Of a stretch of DNA of 64,000 nt, positions 25,908 to 34,529 are shown piece after piece. Each line of letters starts with the position of its first letter. Within the stretch, counting starts at the first letter, position 1. This DNA comes from Polynucleobacter sp. MWH-HuK1 (GTDB taxonomy: Bacteria > Pseudomonadota > Gammaproteobacteria > Burkholderiales > Burkholderiaceae): positions 679,352-743,351 of the forward strand of contig NZ_JACVPP010000001.1 in assembly GCF_018881815.1 (NCBI RefSeq), in the 5' to 3' direction. The position numbers and the translations under genes were made by a program. The notes under the pieces are model-generated. The model was given only the letters and a program-made list of their open reading frames with translations, was not told the DNA's origin and ran no database searches.

Positions 25908-26912
25908 TTATTTTTTTAAGTTACTTTTGCAGTACTCCAATGCAGCCTTCAACTCTTCTGGGTTGAAGGGGTCAAATGTTTTTCTTCCGTCTATTACACG
26001 CAGCCAAGTAAGCTGACGCTTGCCAAGCTGTCTGGTTGCTGCTAATGCCTTGTAGCGCATTTGTTCGACATCAATTTCCCCATTCAGAAATTCCCAAGCT
26101 TGGCGATAACCAACTGAGCGAATTGCTGGCAAATCAGCATGCAATCCGGTGTTAGCACGCAATGCTTTCACTTCATCCATGAATCCTGCCGCAAGCATTT
26201 CATCAAAGCGTTTTTCTAAGTTGAGATGCAAGCGTTTGCGATCGCTGGGTTCAAGTGAAACTAAATCAATCCACGATGGAATAGCGGAGCCTTCTCTGCC
26301 ATCTTCACTCGGCGAATCAGCAAGTAACGCTGACATAGGTTTACCGGTAATTTCAAAAACTTCTAGTGCGCGCTGTACACGTTGAGAATCATTAGGCTTT
26401 AAGCGAGCTGCAGTCTCAGGGTCAACTTTGGCCAGTTTGGCGTGCATAGCAGGCCAGCCAGTATTTTTGCCTTCTTCATCTAGGCGGGCGCGAATTTCTG
26501 GATTGGCTGGTGGCAGGGAAGATAGGCCATGTGCCCAGGCACGCCAATACAGCATTGTTCCACCAACAACTACTGGAATATTTCCGCGCTCACGAATCTC
26601 GGTACAGAGACGTTTTGCATCCTTTGCAAAGCGAGCCGCTGAATACACTTCAGTTGGATCGATGATGTCAATTAGGTGATGAATGACCGCTGCTTGTTCG
26701 GCCTTGGTAGGTTTGGCGCTACCAATATCTAAACCGCGATAGACCAGCGCAGAATCCATGCTGATTAGTTCTATGGTTAAACCAATGGATTTTGCATACT
26801 CAGCCAAAGACATAGCGAGATGGGTTTTGCCTGCACCAGTAGGCCCAACAATACAGAGAATGGGGGTTTCGTTTGGAGCATGCATAGGCTGAATGTAGGG
26901 TTCAGTTGGCAT
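25908..26912 (-). CDS. miaA: tRNA dimethylallyltransferase
   Basis: Puts the isopentenyl group on A37 of tRNAs reading U-starting codons. The 334-residue protein has the P-loop IVGPTGAGKTHLAMSLAEY near 22-40, the substrate segment ISMDSALVYRGLDIGSAKPT near 51, LIDIIDPTEVYSAARFAKDA near 80, VVGGTMLYWRAW near 118, and RQLGKRQLTWLR near 307. The ATG at 26912 is favoured by a perfect TATAAT ending five bases upstream; a second in-frame ATG nine codons later is possible. Divergent from the DedA gene. Confidence 0.97.
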   Translation of the reverse strand: MPTEPYIQPMHAPNETPILCIVGPTGAGKTHLAMSLAEYAKSIGLTIELISMDSALVYRGLDIGSAKPTKAEQAAVIHHLIDIIDPTEVYSAARFAKDAKRLCTEIRERGNIPVVVGGTMLYWRAWAHGLSSLPPANPEIRARLDEEGKNTGWPAMHAKLAKVDPETAARLKPNDSQRVQRALEVFEITGKPMSALLADSPSEDGREGSAIPSWIDLVSLEPSDRKRLHLNLEKRFDEMLAAGFMDEVKALRANTGLHADLPAIRSVGYRQAWEFLNGEIDVEQMRYKALAATRQLGKRQLTWLRVIDGRKTFDPFNPEELKAALEYCKSNLKK

Positions 26913-26917
26913 ACCTG

Positions 26918-26947
26918 ATTATAAGAGCCTGTTAATATCCGCAACAA
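26918..26947 (-). promoter_or_regulatory. Putative sigma-70 promoter of miaA
   Basis: Minus strand TTGTTG (26942-26947), 18-base spacer and a perfect TATAAT (26918-26923). The miaA ATG follows after five bases, so a leaderless message is predicted. Confidence 0.55.
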
Positions 26948-26970
26948 CCCATAAATTAGAGAGTGAATGA

Positions 26971-27615
26971 ATGGATACCCTTTTGCAATTAGCCGATTTA
27001 TTGCTGCATATTGATAAACATCTCGATGTAGTGATTCAGCAATACGGCCCTTGGGCTTATGGCCTCTTATTTGCAATTGTTTTTGCGGAAACCGGTTTAG
27101 TTGTTGCACCATTTCTACCTGGTGACTCACTCTTATTTATTGCAGGCGCTTATTGCGCTACCGAGCATTTCAATATTTGGACTTTATGCATCGGTTTATT
27201 GGTTGCAGCCATTTCAGGTAATACGGTGAACTATTTCATTGGCCGCTGGATTGGTAAAAGAGTCTTTAGTAGTAAATCTCGCTGGATAGATCAGGGCGCA
27301 CTATTAAAAACCCATGCCTTTTATGAAAAGCATGGCGGCAAGACCATCATAGTTGCGCGCTTCTTGCCTATCATCAGAACCTTTGCACCGTTTGTTGCTG
27401 GCGTTTCAGAAATGAACTTTTCACGCTTTCAGTTATTTAATGTTACTGGCGCTCTGCTCTGGGTATTTAGTTTGGTGATTGCGGGCTATTTCTTTGGAAA
27501 TATTCCAGTGATCCGTCAAAACCTCAATGTAATCGTATTAATCGGAATTGGTGCGGCAGCGATACCAGTAGTGCTGGCAGCACTCTATAAAATTTTTCAG
27601 CGCAAGAAAATTTAA
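26971..27615 (+). CDS. DedA/SNARE-associated family membrane protein
   Basis: A 214-residue inner-membrane protein of the DedA family, whose members act as lipid scramblases or flippases (undecaprenyl phosphate or phospholipid recycling). Visible signatures: FAETGLVVAPFLPGDSLLF near 44, GNTVNYFIGRWIGKRVF near 86, and the conserved basic loop FYEKHGGKTIIVARFLPIIRTFAPFVAGVSEM near 117-148. Four or more membrane segments. A GAGAGTGA ribosome site precedes the ATG. Single gene, convergent with the SirB1-like gene. Confidence 0.93.
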   Translation: MDTLLQLADLLLHIDKHLDVVIQQYGPWAYGLLFAIVFAETGLVVAPFLPGDSLLFIAGAYCATEHFNIWTLCIGLLVAAISGNTVNYFIGRWIGKRVFSSKSRWIDQGALLKTHAFYEKHGGKTIIVARFLPIIRTFAPFVAGVSEMNFSRFQLFNVTGALLWVFSLVIAGYFFGNIPVIRQNLNVIVLIGIGAAAIPVVLAALYKIFQRKKI

Positions 27616-27624
27616 AAGAATACG

Positions 27625-27663
27625 AAAAAACTTCAGCTAAGGCTAAATCTAGTTTGGCCTTAG
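27625..27663 (-). terminator. Terminator of the SirB1-like gene, overlapping its stop
   Basis: CTAAGGC (27637-27643) pairs with GCCTTAG (27657-27663) across a 13-base loop. Read on the minus strand it is followed by a T-run (complement of 27625-27630). The right arm contains the TAA stop of the minus-strand gene (27660-27662). Confidence 0.6.
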
Positions 27664-28502
27664 TGCAACTTAGTTTGACTTTCGAGTGTGGCAATGTGCT
27701 CGCGAATATCACTGGCATCTTCAGCCTCTGGCATTTCACTGAGATAGCGATGCATGTCCTCTAAGGCGGGCCGCAAATATTCAAGCTGTGCAAAGATTAG
27801 GCCACGGTCTCTGACCTCTTCAATGGAGTCAGGCAACAGAATCACCAAGCGCTCCTGAATTCCCAATAGACGTTCCCAGCGCTCATGCTCTGAATAAATC
27901 ATTTTGAGATTTCTCAGGAAGCGCGACAGGATCTCTCGCGAGCTTGAGGCGCGCAGGAAGATATTGAGTGGCAGACTGAGCTCGCCTCGATAGCCTTTGG
28001 CATCCAAATAAGGATCAAGCATTTCTTGCAACTGCGTCTTGGAGAGCGATTCGCCAGTTAAAGGATCCATGATCACTTCACCTTGTTGCAAGGAGATGCG
28101 CATCATGAAGTGGTTAGGAAACGAAACTCCACGAATTTTTAAGCCAATTTGATTGCCTAATTCAATCATCAAAATGGCTAATGAGATTGGTATACCTCTG
28201 CGATTCTCTAGAATGTAGTGCAAGTATGAATTTTCTGGGGCATAAAAATCATTCTGGTTGGGACCAAAGCCCAACTCTGTATAAAAGAAATGCTTCAGAA
28301 TTTGCAGGCGCTGAACCGGGGATGTATCTGGCGTTACGCGTGACTTTAATTTATTGCCCAATTGATCAAGCCTATCTAACACGCCCTGAACGTCTAAATC
28401 CGGATAGGCATGTTGTGCGACTGCGATCGCAGCTTCCGTTAAAGGAAGGTGTTCGTCTTCAGCAACTAAGGAGGTGAAGTAGTCGAGTTGTTGTGTTGGC
28501 AT
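27660..28502 (-). CDS. SirB1-family transglutaminase-like protein
   Basis: Recognised from the N-terminal transglutaminase-like fold of the SirB1/DUF4034-type family: NDFYAPENSYLHYILENRRGIPISLAILMIELG (about residues 88-120) and GVSFPNHFMMRI near 128, with a TPR-like C-terminal half (ERLVILLPDSIEEVRDRGLIFAQLEYLRPALED). The catalytic cysteine of true transglutaminases is replaced by a serine-containing segment, so enzymatic activity is doubtful. I chose the ATG at 28502 (280 residues, MPTQQLDYFTSL); a longer frame would run into murJ. The ATG is five bases after the murJ stop, so the two are likely coupled. Function unknown. Confidence 0.85.
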   Translation of the reverse strand: MPTQQLDYFTSLVAEDEHLPLTEAAIAVAQHAYPDLDVQGVLDRLDQLGNKLKSRVTPDTSPVQRLQILKHFFYTELGFGPNQNDFYAPENSYLHYILENRRGIPISLAILMIELGNQIGLKIRGVSFPNHFMMRISLQQGEVIMDPLTGESLSKTQLQEMLDPYLDAKGYRGELSLPLNIFLRASSSREILSRFLRNLKMIYSEHERWERLLGIQERLVILLPDSIEEVRDRGLIFAQLEYLRPALEDMHRYLSEMPEAEDASDIREHIATLESQTKLH

Positions 28503-28507
28503 AAGAG

Positions 28508-30061
28508 CTATTTTGCATGACGCAAGAATTTTTGCCAGCGAATTCCAACTAAGCCTAGGGATGCAAAGTAAACAATTGCGGCGACAGCTAACCAGGCGCC
28601 CAATAAGCCAACTCGCAACCATGGTTCGGTTTGTAAGGCGATCCAATTATGTGCGCTTGCGGCGTAAAAAAGTACTGCCGCGAAGGGGATGAGGGCGAAC
28701 AGTAGCTGTCCTAAGTATTTAATCCAGGCTGAGCTAGGTAAGGCTCCGCGGCGATGCAGGCCGACCCAAAGGAGGGTGGCGTTCAGGCAAGCACCCGTTC
28801 CTACGGAGAGGGCAAGGCCAGCGTGACCAAGCCAAGGCACAAAAACTAGGTTGGCTAGTTGGGTTGCCACCAGAACTAGCAAACCAATTTTTACTGGGGT
28901 GCGGATATCTTGGCGAGAGTAAAAGCCTGGAGCTAGAATTTTTACGAGAATTAAACCAATGAGGCCAACACCATAAGCCGAGAGCGCACGTTGGGTCATC
29001 AGTACATCCAGCGCATTGAATTTTCCATAGTGATAGAGCACAGCCGCAAGAGGTTCTCCAAAAATAAAGAGCGCAAGCGCACATGGCGCAGCCAGCAAGA
29101 ATGTCAGTTGCAAACCCCAGATGAGCAATTCACCGGCATGAACCAAATCTTTTTTTGCATTCGCCTTACTCAGGCTTGGCAAGAGAACGGTGCCAAGGGC
29201 AACACCTAGTAATGCGGTTGGAAACTCCATTAAGCGGTCTGCATACGAAAGCCATGACACGCTGCCAGCCTGCAAGCGTGAAGCAATATTGGTGTTGATG
29301 ATGAGAGAAATTTGCGCAACTGATACAGCAAATACTGCGGGTCCCATCAACTTAAGTACGCGTCTTGCATCGGGATTGGAGGCGGCTGCTTTCATTGCTC
29401 CTGGCAATAAACCAATGCGAGGCAAAAGACCGATACGAGAGAGTGCCGGCACCTGAATGGCTAATTGCAAAACGCCGCCCAGTAAAACGCCAATGCTTAG
29501 GGCATAAATTGGTTGCTCTAAGTGGGGTGCCAAAAGTAGGGCGCTACCGATCAGGGCTAAATTCAGTAAAACTGGGGTAAAGGCCGGAATGGCAAAGCGC
29601 TGGAATGTATTGAGAATCCCTGCTGAGAGTGAAACCAGGGAAATAAGGCCAATATAGGGGAACATGATCCGGGTCATGACCACGCTGGCCTCATAAGCCG
29701 GACCACCTTGAAACCCGGTAGCAATGGCCAAAATGAGCACTGGGGCGCCAATGACGCCGACCAATACGGTGATCAGCAAAGCCCAAAATAAGAGGGTGGC
29801 GACCGCATTTACGAGGATTTGGGCCTGTTTTTGGTCCCCATTGCTGGAGATTTCCCCCAAAATCGGCACAAAAGCTTGGGAAAAGGCCCCTTCGGCAAAT
29901 AACCTGCGTAGCAAATTGGGTAGCCTAAAAGCCACATTAAAGGCGTCCGTCCACTCCGAAGCCCCGAAACTACGGGCAATCAGGGTCTCCCGAAGCAGGC
30001 CCGTAATGCGGGACAGCATGGTCAGGGAGCTGACCTTGGCGGCGGCAGAAAGCAGATTCAT
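28508..30061 (-). CDS. murJ: Lipid II flippase MurJ
   Basis: Flips lipid II across the inner membrane for peptidoglycan synthesis. The 517-residue protein has about 14 hydrophobic segments and MurJ features: LLSAAAKVSSLTMLSRITGL at the N-terminus with RETLIARSFGASEWTDAFNVAFRLPNLLRRLFAEGAFSQAFVP (about 25-67), and the SYADRLMEFPTALLGVALGTVLLP stretch near 273. Divergent from rpsT, as in many proteobacteria. A GAAAAT ends six bases before the ATG, and an AGGTGA lies 11 bases away, so initiation mode is unclear. Confidence 0.97.
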   Translation of the reverse strand: MNLLSAAAKVSSLTMLSRITGLLRETLIARSFGASEWTDAFNVAFRLPNLLRRLFAEGAFSQAFVPILGEISSNGDQKQAQILVNAVATLLFWALLITVLVGVIGAPVLILAIATGFQGGPAYEASVVMTRIMFPYIGLISLVSLSAGILNTFQRFAIPAFTPVLLNLALIGSALLLAPHLEQPIYALSIGVLLGGVLQLAIQVPALSRIGLLPRIGLLPGAMKAAASNPDARRVLKLMGPAVFAVSVAQISLIINTNIASRLQAGSVSWLSYADRLMEFPTALLGVALGTVLLPSLSKANAKKDLVHAGELLIWGLQLTFLLAAPCALALFIFGEPLAAVLYHYGKFNALDVLMTQRALSAYGVGLIGLILVKILAPGFYSRQDIRTPVKIGLLVLVATQLANLVFVPWLGHAGLALSVGTGACLNATLLWVGLHRRGALPSSAWIKYLGQLLFALIPFAAVLFYAASAHNWIALQTEPWLRVGLLGAWLAVAAIVYFASLGLVGIRWQKFLRHAK

Positions 30062-30121
30062 GAGCCGATTTTCACCTATTTATCGGTCGACTGGGCTTTT
30101 TTGCCCCTTTAAGGTAAAATC

Positions 30122-30148
30122 TTGGGTTTTGGCGAGCTTGCTTATAAA
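30122..30148 (+). promoter_or_regulatory. Putative rpsT promoter
   Basis: TTGGGT (30122-30127) and TATAAA (30143-30148) are spaced 15 bases, slightly short. They predict a leader of nearly 60 bases before rpsT. The leader contains short inverted repeats (around GCAAG) that could fold. Confidence 0.35.
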
Positions 30149-30212
30149 TCTGGCAAGTCCGCAAGATTTTTAACTAATCGCATTTTGCAATTTATAGAGG
30201 CAAGGTTTAAAG

Positions 30213-30479
30213 ATGGCTAATACAGCACAAGCGCGAAAGCGTGCACGCCAAGCAGTAAAACAAAACGAACACAACTCCAGTTTGCGTTCAAAGCTCCGCA
30301 CTTCCATTAAGGCGGTTCGCAAAGCGATCGAAACTGGTGACAAAGCAGCGGCTGCAAAAGTATTCGCAGCGACTCAATCAACAATCGACAAGATTGCTGA
30401 TAAAAAGATTGCTCATAAAAATACTGCTGCTCGTCAGAAGTCCCGTTTGTCCGCAGCTATCAAGGCGATGGCAGCGTAA
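30213..30479 (+). CDS. rpsT: 30S ribosomal protein S20
   Basis: Primary 16S rRNA-binding protein, 88 residues, very basic ([20 protein letters not shown] at the N-terminus; [19 protein letters not shown] at the end). A GAGGCAAGG lies about ten bases before the ATG. In E. coli S20 represses its own translation, and here the leader is one of the longer ones in the window, which would allow that. Ends with two consecutive hairpins. Confidence 0.98.
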   Translation: MANTAQARKRARQAVKQNEHNSSLRSKLRTSIKAVRKAIETGDKAAAAKVFAATQSTIDKIADKKIAHKNTAARQKSRLSAAIKAMAA

Positions 30480-30499
30480 TACGGTTTTAGTTTTAGGCT

Positions 30500-30549
30500 G
30501 GTCGAAGTAGTTTCGACCTAAGCCCGCTCCTCATCAGAGCGGGTTTTTG
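30500..30549 (+). terminator. Double hairpin terminator of rpsT
   Basis: A first hairpin GGTCGAA/TTCGACC (30500-30518) is followed by a stronger one CCCGCTC/GAGCGGG (30523-30543), then a run of Ts. Confidence 0.85.
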
Positions 30550-30552
30550 TTT

Positions 30553-30867
30553 TTAAGGCTGGGTTGGGGCTGCAGGGTTGAACTCACATGCCTCTTCGAT
30601 TGGTAGGCTATTGTCTTTGGCAAAGTTCATGACAAAGTCTAGCGCTCTAGGATCTAGGTCCCCTAGTCTAGTATCAATAACAACGCATTTCACTTTTGCA
30701 ATCAGTACGGGTCTGACGTAGGGCGAATAAGTGAAGCGAGGGTCCCCGGAGTCACCGGGCGGGCGAAAAGTAGCCATCACCCCGCACAGACGCTCCGCCC
30801 AATCGCTGGGCCGAAATTGTTTGCCAGAAGTGGTAATGCCTTGAATGAAAAGCTTTTTGTGGTTCAA
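30553..30867 (-). CDS. DUF3579 family protein
   Basis: A 104-residue protein recognised as DUF3579, a small family largely confined to betaproteobacteria and often found beside argF. Conserved segments seen: GKQFRPSDWAERLCGVMATF near residue 16, then YSPYVRPV and KCVVIDTRLGDLDPRALDFVMNFAKDN. Function unknown. No ATG or GTG is available upstream in frame, so the start is TTG at 30867 with no clear ribosome site. It is convergent with rpsT and divergent from argF. Confidence 0.8.
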   Translation of the reverse strand: MNHKKLFIQGITTSGKQFRPSDWAERLCGVMATFRPPGDSGDPRFTYSPYVRPVLIAKVKCVVIDTRLGDLDPRALDFVMNFAKDNSLPIEEACEFNPAAPTQP

Positions 30868-31019
30868 ATTCGCGTAATGATGGTTGTAGAAAATAGTATT
30901 ACTAAGCCCTCTAGCTTAACAGCCTGAGTTGGCCGTAAGATGACTTTAGGATCCATTTTCGTGCAGCCAAATGTTTGAAGAAAAAAATGCAAGCCAAAAC
31001 TTTAGTAGAAAGCTCAACT

Positions 31020-31967
31020 ATGACATCCTTGGCAAAGCCGCAAGTGCCCGGTCAGGTAAAGCACTACCTGCAGTTTTCTGACCTCACTCGGGAGGAATAT
31101 GATTATTTGCTCAAGCGTTCTGCATGGCTAAAGGCTAAGTTCAAGAGTTATGAAACTTGGCATCCACTACATGATCGAACTTTGGCAATGATTTTTGAGA
31201 AGCATTCCACGCGTACGCGTCTGTCTTTCGAGGCGGGTATTCATCAGCTTGGTGGCCATGCCGTATACCTGAACACCCGTGATACACAGTTAGGCCGTGG
31301 TGAGCCTGTAGAGGACGCTGCGCAGGTCATTTCAAGAATGACTGACATCATTATGATTCGTACTTTTGGTCAGGAAATTATTGAGCGCTTTGCGTCGAAT
31401 TCGCGCGTTCCCGTAATTAATGGCCTGACTAATGAATTTCATCCTTGCCAAGTTTTGGCTGACATCTTCACTTTTGTTGAGGCACGTGGCCCAATTCAAG
31501 GTAAGACCGTTGCTTGGGTGGGTGATGCAAACAATATGGCGTACACCTGGCTACAAGCTGCTGAGTGCTTGGGCTTTCAGTTGCGCTTCTCTGCACCAGA
31601 GGGTTATCAATTAGATCCAGCGCGTTTGACGCCAAATGCGGCAAAGCATTTGACAATCTGCACTGATCCTGAAGATGCCTGTAAAGGTGCTGACCTCGTA
31701 TCTACCGATGTTTGGACTAGCATGGGTTACGAAGATGAAAATACATCTCGTATGAATGCTTTCAAAGACTGGATGGTGGATGAAGAACTAATGGCTTTGG
31801 CCAAACCAGATGCATTATTTATGCACTGCTTGCCAGCCCATCGTGGCGAAGAAGTTTCGGCTGGAGTGATCGATGGCCCACAAAGTATTGTTTGGGAAGA
31901 GGCGGAAAATCGTTTGCATGTCCAAAAGGCCTTGATGGAATATTTGCTGTGTGGCCGTCTGGATTAA
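31020..31967 (+). CDS. argF: Ornithine carbamoyltransferase
   Basis: Makes citrulline from ornithine and carbamoyl phosphate. The carbamoyl-phosphate site FEKHSTRTRLSFEAG lies near residue 56, the ornithine loop MGYEDE near 238, and the catalytic-cysteine HCLPAHRGEE near 272. I placed the start at ATG 31020 (315 residues, MTSLAKPQVPGQVKH), with AGAAAG seven bases upstream; an ATG at 30987 or TTG at 30975 would add 11 or 15 residues. The gap of about 150 bases to DUF3579 must hold the promoter; I did not find a convincing ArgR site. argG follows 53 bases on. Confidence 0.97.
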   Translation: MTSLAKPQVPGQVKHYLQFSDLTREEYDYLLKRSAWLKAKFKSYETWHPLHDRTLAMIFEKHSTRTRLSFEAGIHQLGGHAVYLNTRDTQLGRGEPVEDAAQVISRMTDIIMIRTFGQEIIERFASNSRVPVINGLTNEFHPCQVLADIFTFVEARGPIQGKTVAWVGDANNMAYTWLQAAECLGFQLRFSAPEGYQLDPARLTPNAAKHLTICTDPEDACKGADLVSTDVWTSMGYEDENTSRMNAFKDWMVDEELMALAKPDALFMHCLPAHRGEEVSAGVIDGPQSIVWEEAENRLHVQKALMEYLLCGRLD

Positions 31968-32020
31968 TTGAGTAAAAGTTTTTGTAATTCGTTTTAATTT
32001 ATTTTTGATTGAATAAAAAA

Positions 32021-33253
32021 ATGTCTGATATTAAAAAAGCAGTCTTAGCGTATTCCGGTGGTCTCGATACAAGCGTGATCTTAAAATGGCTTCAAGATAC
32101 CTATGGCTGTGAGATCGTTACATTTACTGCGGATTTGGGCCAAGGCGAAGAGCTCGAGCCAGCACGCGCTAAGGCTTTGCAATTTGGCATCAAAGCAGAA
32201 AACATTTTTATCGACGACTTGCGTGAAGAATTCGTGCGTGACTTCGTGTTTCCGATGTTCCGTGCAAATACGATTTACGAAGGCGAATACCTACTGGGCA
32301 CATCTATTGCTCGCCCTTTAATTGCTAAGCGTCAAATTGAAATCGCTCGTTTAACTGGTGCTGACTCTGTATCTCACGGCGCTACTGGTAAAGGTAACGA
32401 TCAGGTTCGCTTTGAGTTGGGTTACTACGCATTAGAGCCGGGAATTAAAGTGATTGCTCCTTGGCGTGAGTGGGATTTGCTGTCACGTGAGAAGTTGATG
32501 GCCTACGCAGAAAAGCATGGCATTCCAGTTGAGATGAAACATAAGCAAGGTGGCTCACCTTATTCTATGGATGCCAACTTATTGCACATTAGCTATGAAG
32601 GCCGTCACTTGGAAAACCCAAATGCTGAGGCTGAAGAGTCTATGTGGCGTTGGACAGTTTCTCCTGAGAAGGCTCCAGATACTCCAGAGATTATCGAAAT
32701 TGAATTTAAAGCGGGTGATCCTGTGGCGATTAATGGCAAAGCGTATAAGCCACATGAATTACTTGCTGAATTAAACCGTATTGGTGGCATGCACGGTATT
32801 GGTCGCTTGGATTTAGTGGAGAATCGTTTTGTTGGTATGAAGAGTCGTGGTTGCTATGAAACTCCTGGCGGCACTATCTTGCTCAAGGCTCACCGCGGTA
32901 TCGAAAGTATTACCCTGGATCGCGAAGTGGCTCACTTGAAAGATGATTTGATGCCACGCTATGCAAGCCTGATTTATAACGGCTTGTGGTGGGCGCCAGA
33001 GCGCTTGGCTTTGCAAACATTGATTGACCATACTCAACAAGCTGTTAATGGCGTTGTCCGCTTGAAGCTCTACAAGGGTTCTGTATCGGTTATTTCACGT
33101 GATTCAGCTAATACTTTGTTTGATCAGAATATAGCGACATTTGATGATGATGGCGGTGCTTATAACCAGGCAGATGCTGGCGGCTTTATCAAGCTCAATG
33201 CCTTGCGTATGCGTATTGCTGAAACAGCAAAGCGCAAGCGCGCCAAGAAATAA
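32021..33253 (+). CDS. argG: Argininosuccinate synthase
   Basis: Joins citrulline and aspartate with ATP. The 410-residue protein begins [23 protein letters not shown] (the PP-loop), with [14 protein letters not shown] near 91, [16 protein letters not shown] near 119, and [23 protein letters not shown] near 352. It belongs to the roughly 400-residue type I group. The start is ATG 32021; a TTG four codons upstream is in frame. It is probably co-transcribed with argF and with ppnP 54 bases downstream. Confidence 0.98.
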   Translation: MSDIKKAVLAYSGGLDTSVILKWLQDTYGCEIVTFTADLGQGEELEPARAKALQFGIKAENIFIDDLREEFVRDFVFPMFRANTIYEGEYLLGTSIARPLIAKRQIEIARLTGADSVSHGATGKGNDQVRFELGYYALEPGIKVIAPWREWDLLSREKLMAYAEKHGIPVEMKHKQGGSPYSMDANLLHISYEGRHLENPNAEAEESMWRWTVSPEKAPDTPEIIEIEFKAGDPVAINGKAYKPHELLAELNRIGGMHGIGRLDLVENRFVGMKSRGCYETPGGTILLKAHRGIESITLDREVAHLKDDLMPRYASLIYNGLWWAPERLALQTLIDHTQQAVNGVVRLKLYKGSVSVISRDSANTLFDQNIATFDDDGGAYNQADAGGFIKLNALRMRIAETAKRKRAKK

Positions 33254-33307
33254 CGAAAAGAAAATTCAAATAAACGATTAGGCCCAAACAGAATAGAAAG
33301 AGTCAGT

Positions 33308-33613
33308 ATGCAATTTGATCAAGTTTCCGTAGGTAAAAAAGCCAATGTATTTTTTGATGGTAAATGTGTTTCTCATACCGTGACATTGCCAAATGGTGTG
33401 CGTAAGTCTGTTGGTGTTGTATTACCAAGCACATTACGCTTTGACTTAAGCACTAGAGAAGTTATGGAAGTGGTTGATGGCACTGCTTTTGTCAGCATCA
33501 ATGGTGCTCCCGAGCAAGAGTTCAAAGCGGGCCAAAGCTGGGAAGTGGAAAAGGGTGGTTATTTCATTATTCGTGCTGAACAACCTGTGCATTATGTTTG
33601 CCACTTTGAATAA
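33308..33613 (+). CDS. ppnP: Pyrimidine/purine nucleoside phosphorylase PpnP (DUF1255)
   Basis: A 101-residue single-cupin protein; the E. coli member (YaiE/PpnP) phosphorolyses a wide range of nucleosides. The match covers the whole length: KANVFFDGKCVSHTVTLPNG near 12, KSVGVVLPSTLRFDLSTREVMEVVDGTA near 33-60, and the conserved end FIIRAEQPVHYVCHF. AGAAAGAG gives a good ribosome site. It is followed by a strong terminator that would close the argF-argG-ppnP group. Confidence 0.93.
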   Translation: MQFDQVSVGKKANVFFDGKCVSHTVTLPNGVRKSVGVVLPSTLRFDLSTREVMEVVDGTAFVSINGAPEQEFKAGQSWEVEKGGYFIIRAEQPVHYVCHFE

Positions 33614-33632
33614 ACAATCATTTCTGTAAAGC

Positions 33633-33660
33633 AAAACGCAGACCGAGGTCTGCGTTTTTT
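33633..33660 (+). terminator. Terminator after ppnP
   Basis: An 11-bp perfect stem (33633-33643 with 33648-33658) around CGAG, followed by more Ts. The A-run of the left arm also makes it work for the convergent DUF192 gene. Confidence 0.92.
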
Positions 33661-33678
33661 ATTTCCCTTTATTTTTTC

Positions 33679-34131
33679 TTATCTTTTCGGTAGGCCGCTG
33701 ACTACAGTGCCTGGCACGATCACTCTTTCTGAGAACCACTGCTTGTTCATTTCTAATGCGTAACGTACGGCAGCTTTAGGGCAGTGATTATTGGTTGTTT
33801 CTGCTTGCATCTCTTCGATGTTCACAATCTTGCCGTCATCCGCAATGAATGCAATCGATAGTGGGATCTTGGTGTTGTTCATCCAGAAACAATGACCCGC
33901 CTTTTGTTCGAACACAAACAGCATTCCAGAATTAGTTGGCATGCTAGTGCGGTTCATGAGCCCCACTTCTCTTGCTTTCGGCGTATCTGCTAGCTCTGCC
34001 TGAATACGGTAGATGCCTGCTTTGAGTTCAATGGTGGGCAAGCCTGTATTGACTTGGGCTAGCGAAAGGCTAGAGCCAAGGAGAAAGAGGGGGGCAAATA
34101 GTTTGATGAAGTTGTTTTTTGAAATATGCAT
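33679..34131 (-). CDS. DUF192 family secreted protein
   Basis: A 150-residue protein with a signal peptide (basic start, then FIKLFAPLFLLGSSLSLAQV) and the DUF192 core: RIQAELADTPKAREVGLMNRTSMPTNSGMLFVFE near 45-75, HCFWMNNTKIPLSIAFIADDGKIV near 82, then ALEMNKQWFSERVIVPG. Probably periplasmic; function unknown. I prefer ATG 34131 to the ATG three codons upstream (34140), because the earlier one falls inside a TAAAAT -10-like box that ends seven bases before 34131. Confidence 0.9.
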   Translation of the reverse strand: MHISKNNFIKLFAPLFLLGSSLSLAQVNTGLPTIELKAGIYRIQAELADTPKAREVGLMNRTSMPTNSGMLFVFEQKAGHCFWMNNTKIPLSIAFIADDGKIVNIEEMQAETTNNHCPKAAVRYALEMNKQWFSERVIVPGTVVSGLPKR

Positions 34132-34138
34132 GTTGTGC

Positions 34139-34144
34139 ATTTTA
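34139..34144 (-). promoter_or_regulatory. Putative -10 box of the DUF192 gene
   Basis: TAAAAT on the minus strand ends seven bases before ATG 34131. It overlaps the alternative ATG at 34140, which argues for the downstream start. No clear -35. Confidence 0.35.
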
Positions 34145-34167
34145 AGTGAGGCAAATTGCAGACGAAA

Positions 34168-34197
34168 AAAAACCCAGGAACGAATCCTGGGTTTTTA
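34168..34197. terminator. Terminator of cspA
   Basis: A stem of about 11 bp (34169-34179 with 34185-34195) with a 5-base loop, A-run on the left and T-run on the right. On the minus strand it follows cspA by about 20 bases. Confidence 0.9.
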
Positions 34198-34215
34198 ATA
34201 ATGATCTAAGGACTA

Positions 34216-34419
34216 TTAAGCCGCTTGGATATTGGTAGCTTGTTTGCCTTTAGGACCTTGGGTAATGTCAAACGTTACCTTTTGGTTTTCCTTGAGGGTT
34301 TTGAACCCAGGCATAGTAATTGCGCTGAAATGCGCGAACAACTCTTCTTCACCATCATCAGGTTTGATAAAGCCAAAACCTTTTGCATCATTGAACCACT
34401 TAACAATTCCGGTCGCCAT
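34216..34419 (-). CDS. cspA: Cold-shock protein (CspA family)
   Basis: A 67-residue single cold-shock domain that binds RNA and single-stranded DNA. Both RNA-binding motifs are seen: [15 protein letters not shown] (RNP1, near residue 6) and ELFAHFSAI (RNP2, near 26). A TGGAG site sits well before the ATG. A promoter with a perfect TTGACA lies about 130 bases upstream, implying a leader of roughly 100 bases, in keeping with thermosensing leaders of cold-shock genes. Constitutive rather than cold-induced expression is possible. Confidence 0.97.
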   Translation of the reverse strand: MATGIVKWFNDAKGFGFIKPDDGEEELFAHFSAITMPGFKTLKENQKVTFDITQGPKGKQATNIQAA

Positions 34420-34529
34420 GCGAACTCCATTACATAAACTTAAAACAACCGTGATGAGGGTAAATACTTTTTAATCAGTCTCAATCCACAACACGCCTAA
34501 ATAGAACCTCTCTTGAAGCCTACCCCCTG

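Noticed and set aside
27660..28502. Active transglutaminase or protease role for the SirB1-like protein
   Set aside because: The fold segment is recognisable but the expected catalytic cysteine is not seen, so no enzymatic activity is claimed.
28503..28646. Longer N-terminus for the SirB1-like protein
   Set aside because: It would overlap the end of murJ by over 130 bases with a non-family sequence; ATG 28502 directly follows the murJ stop.
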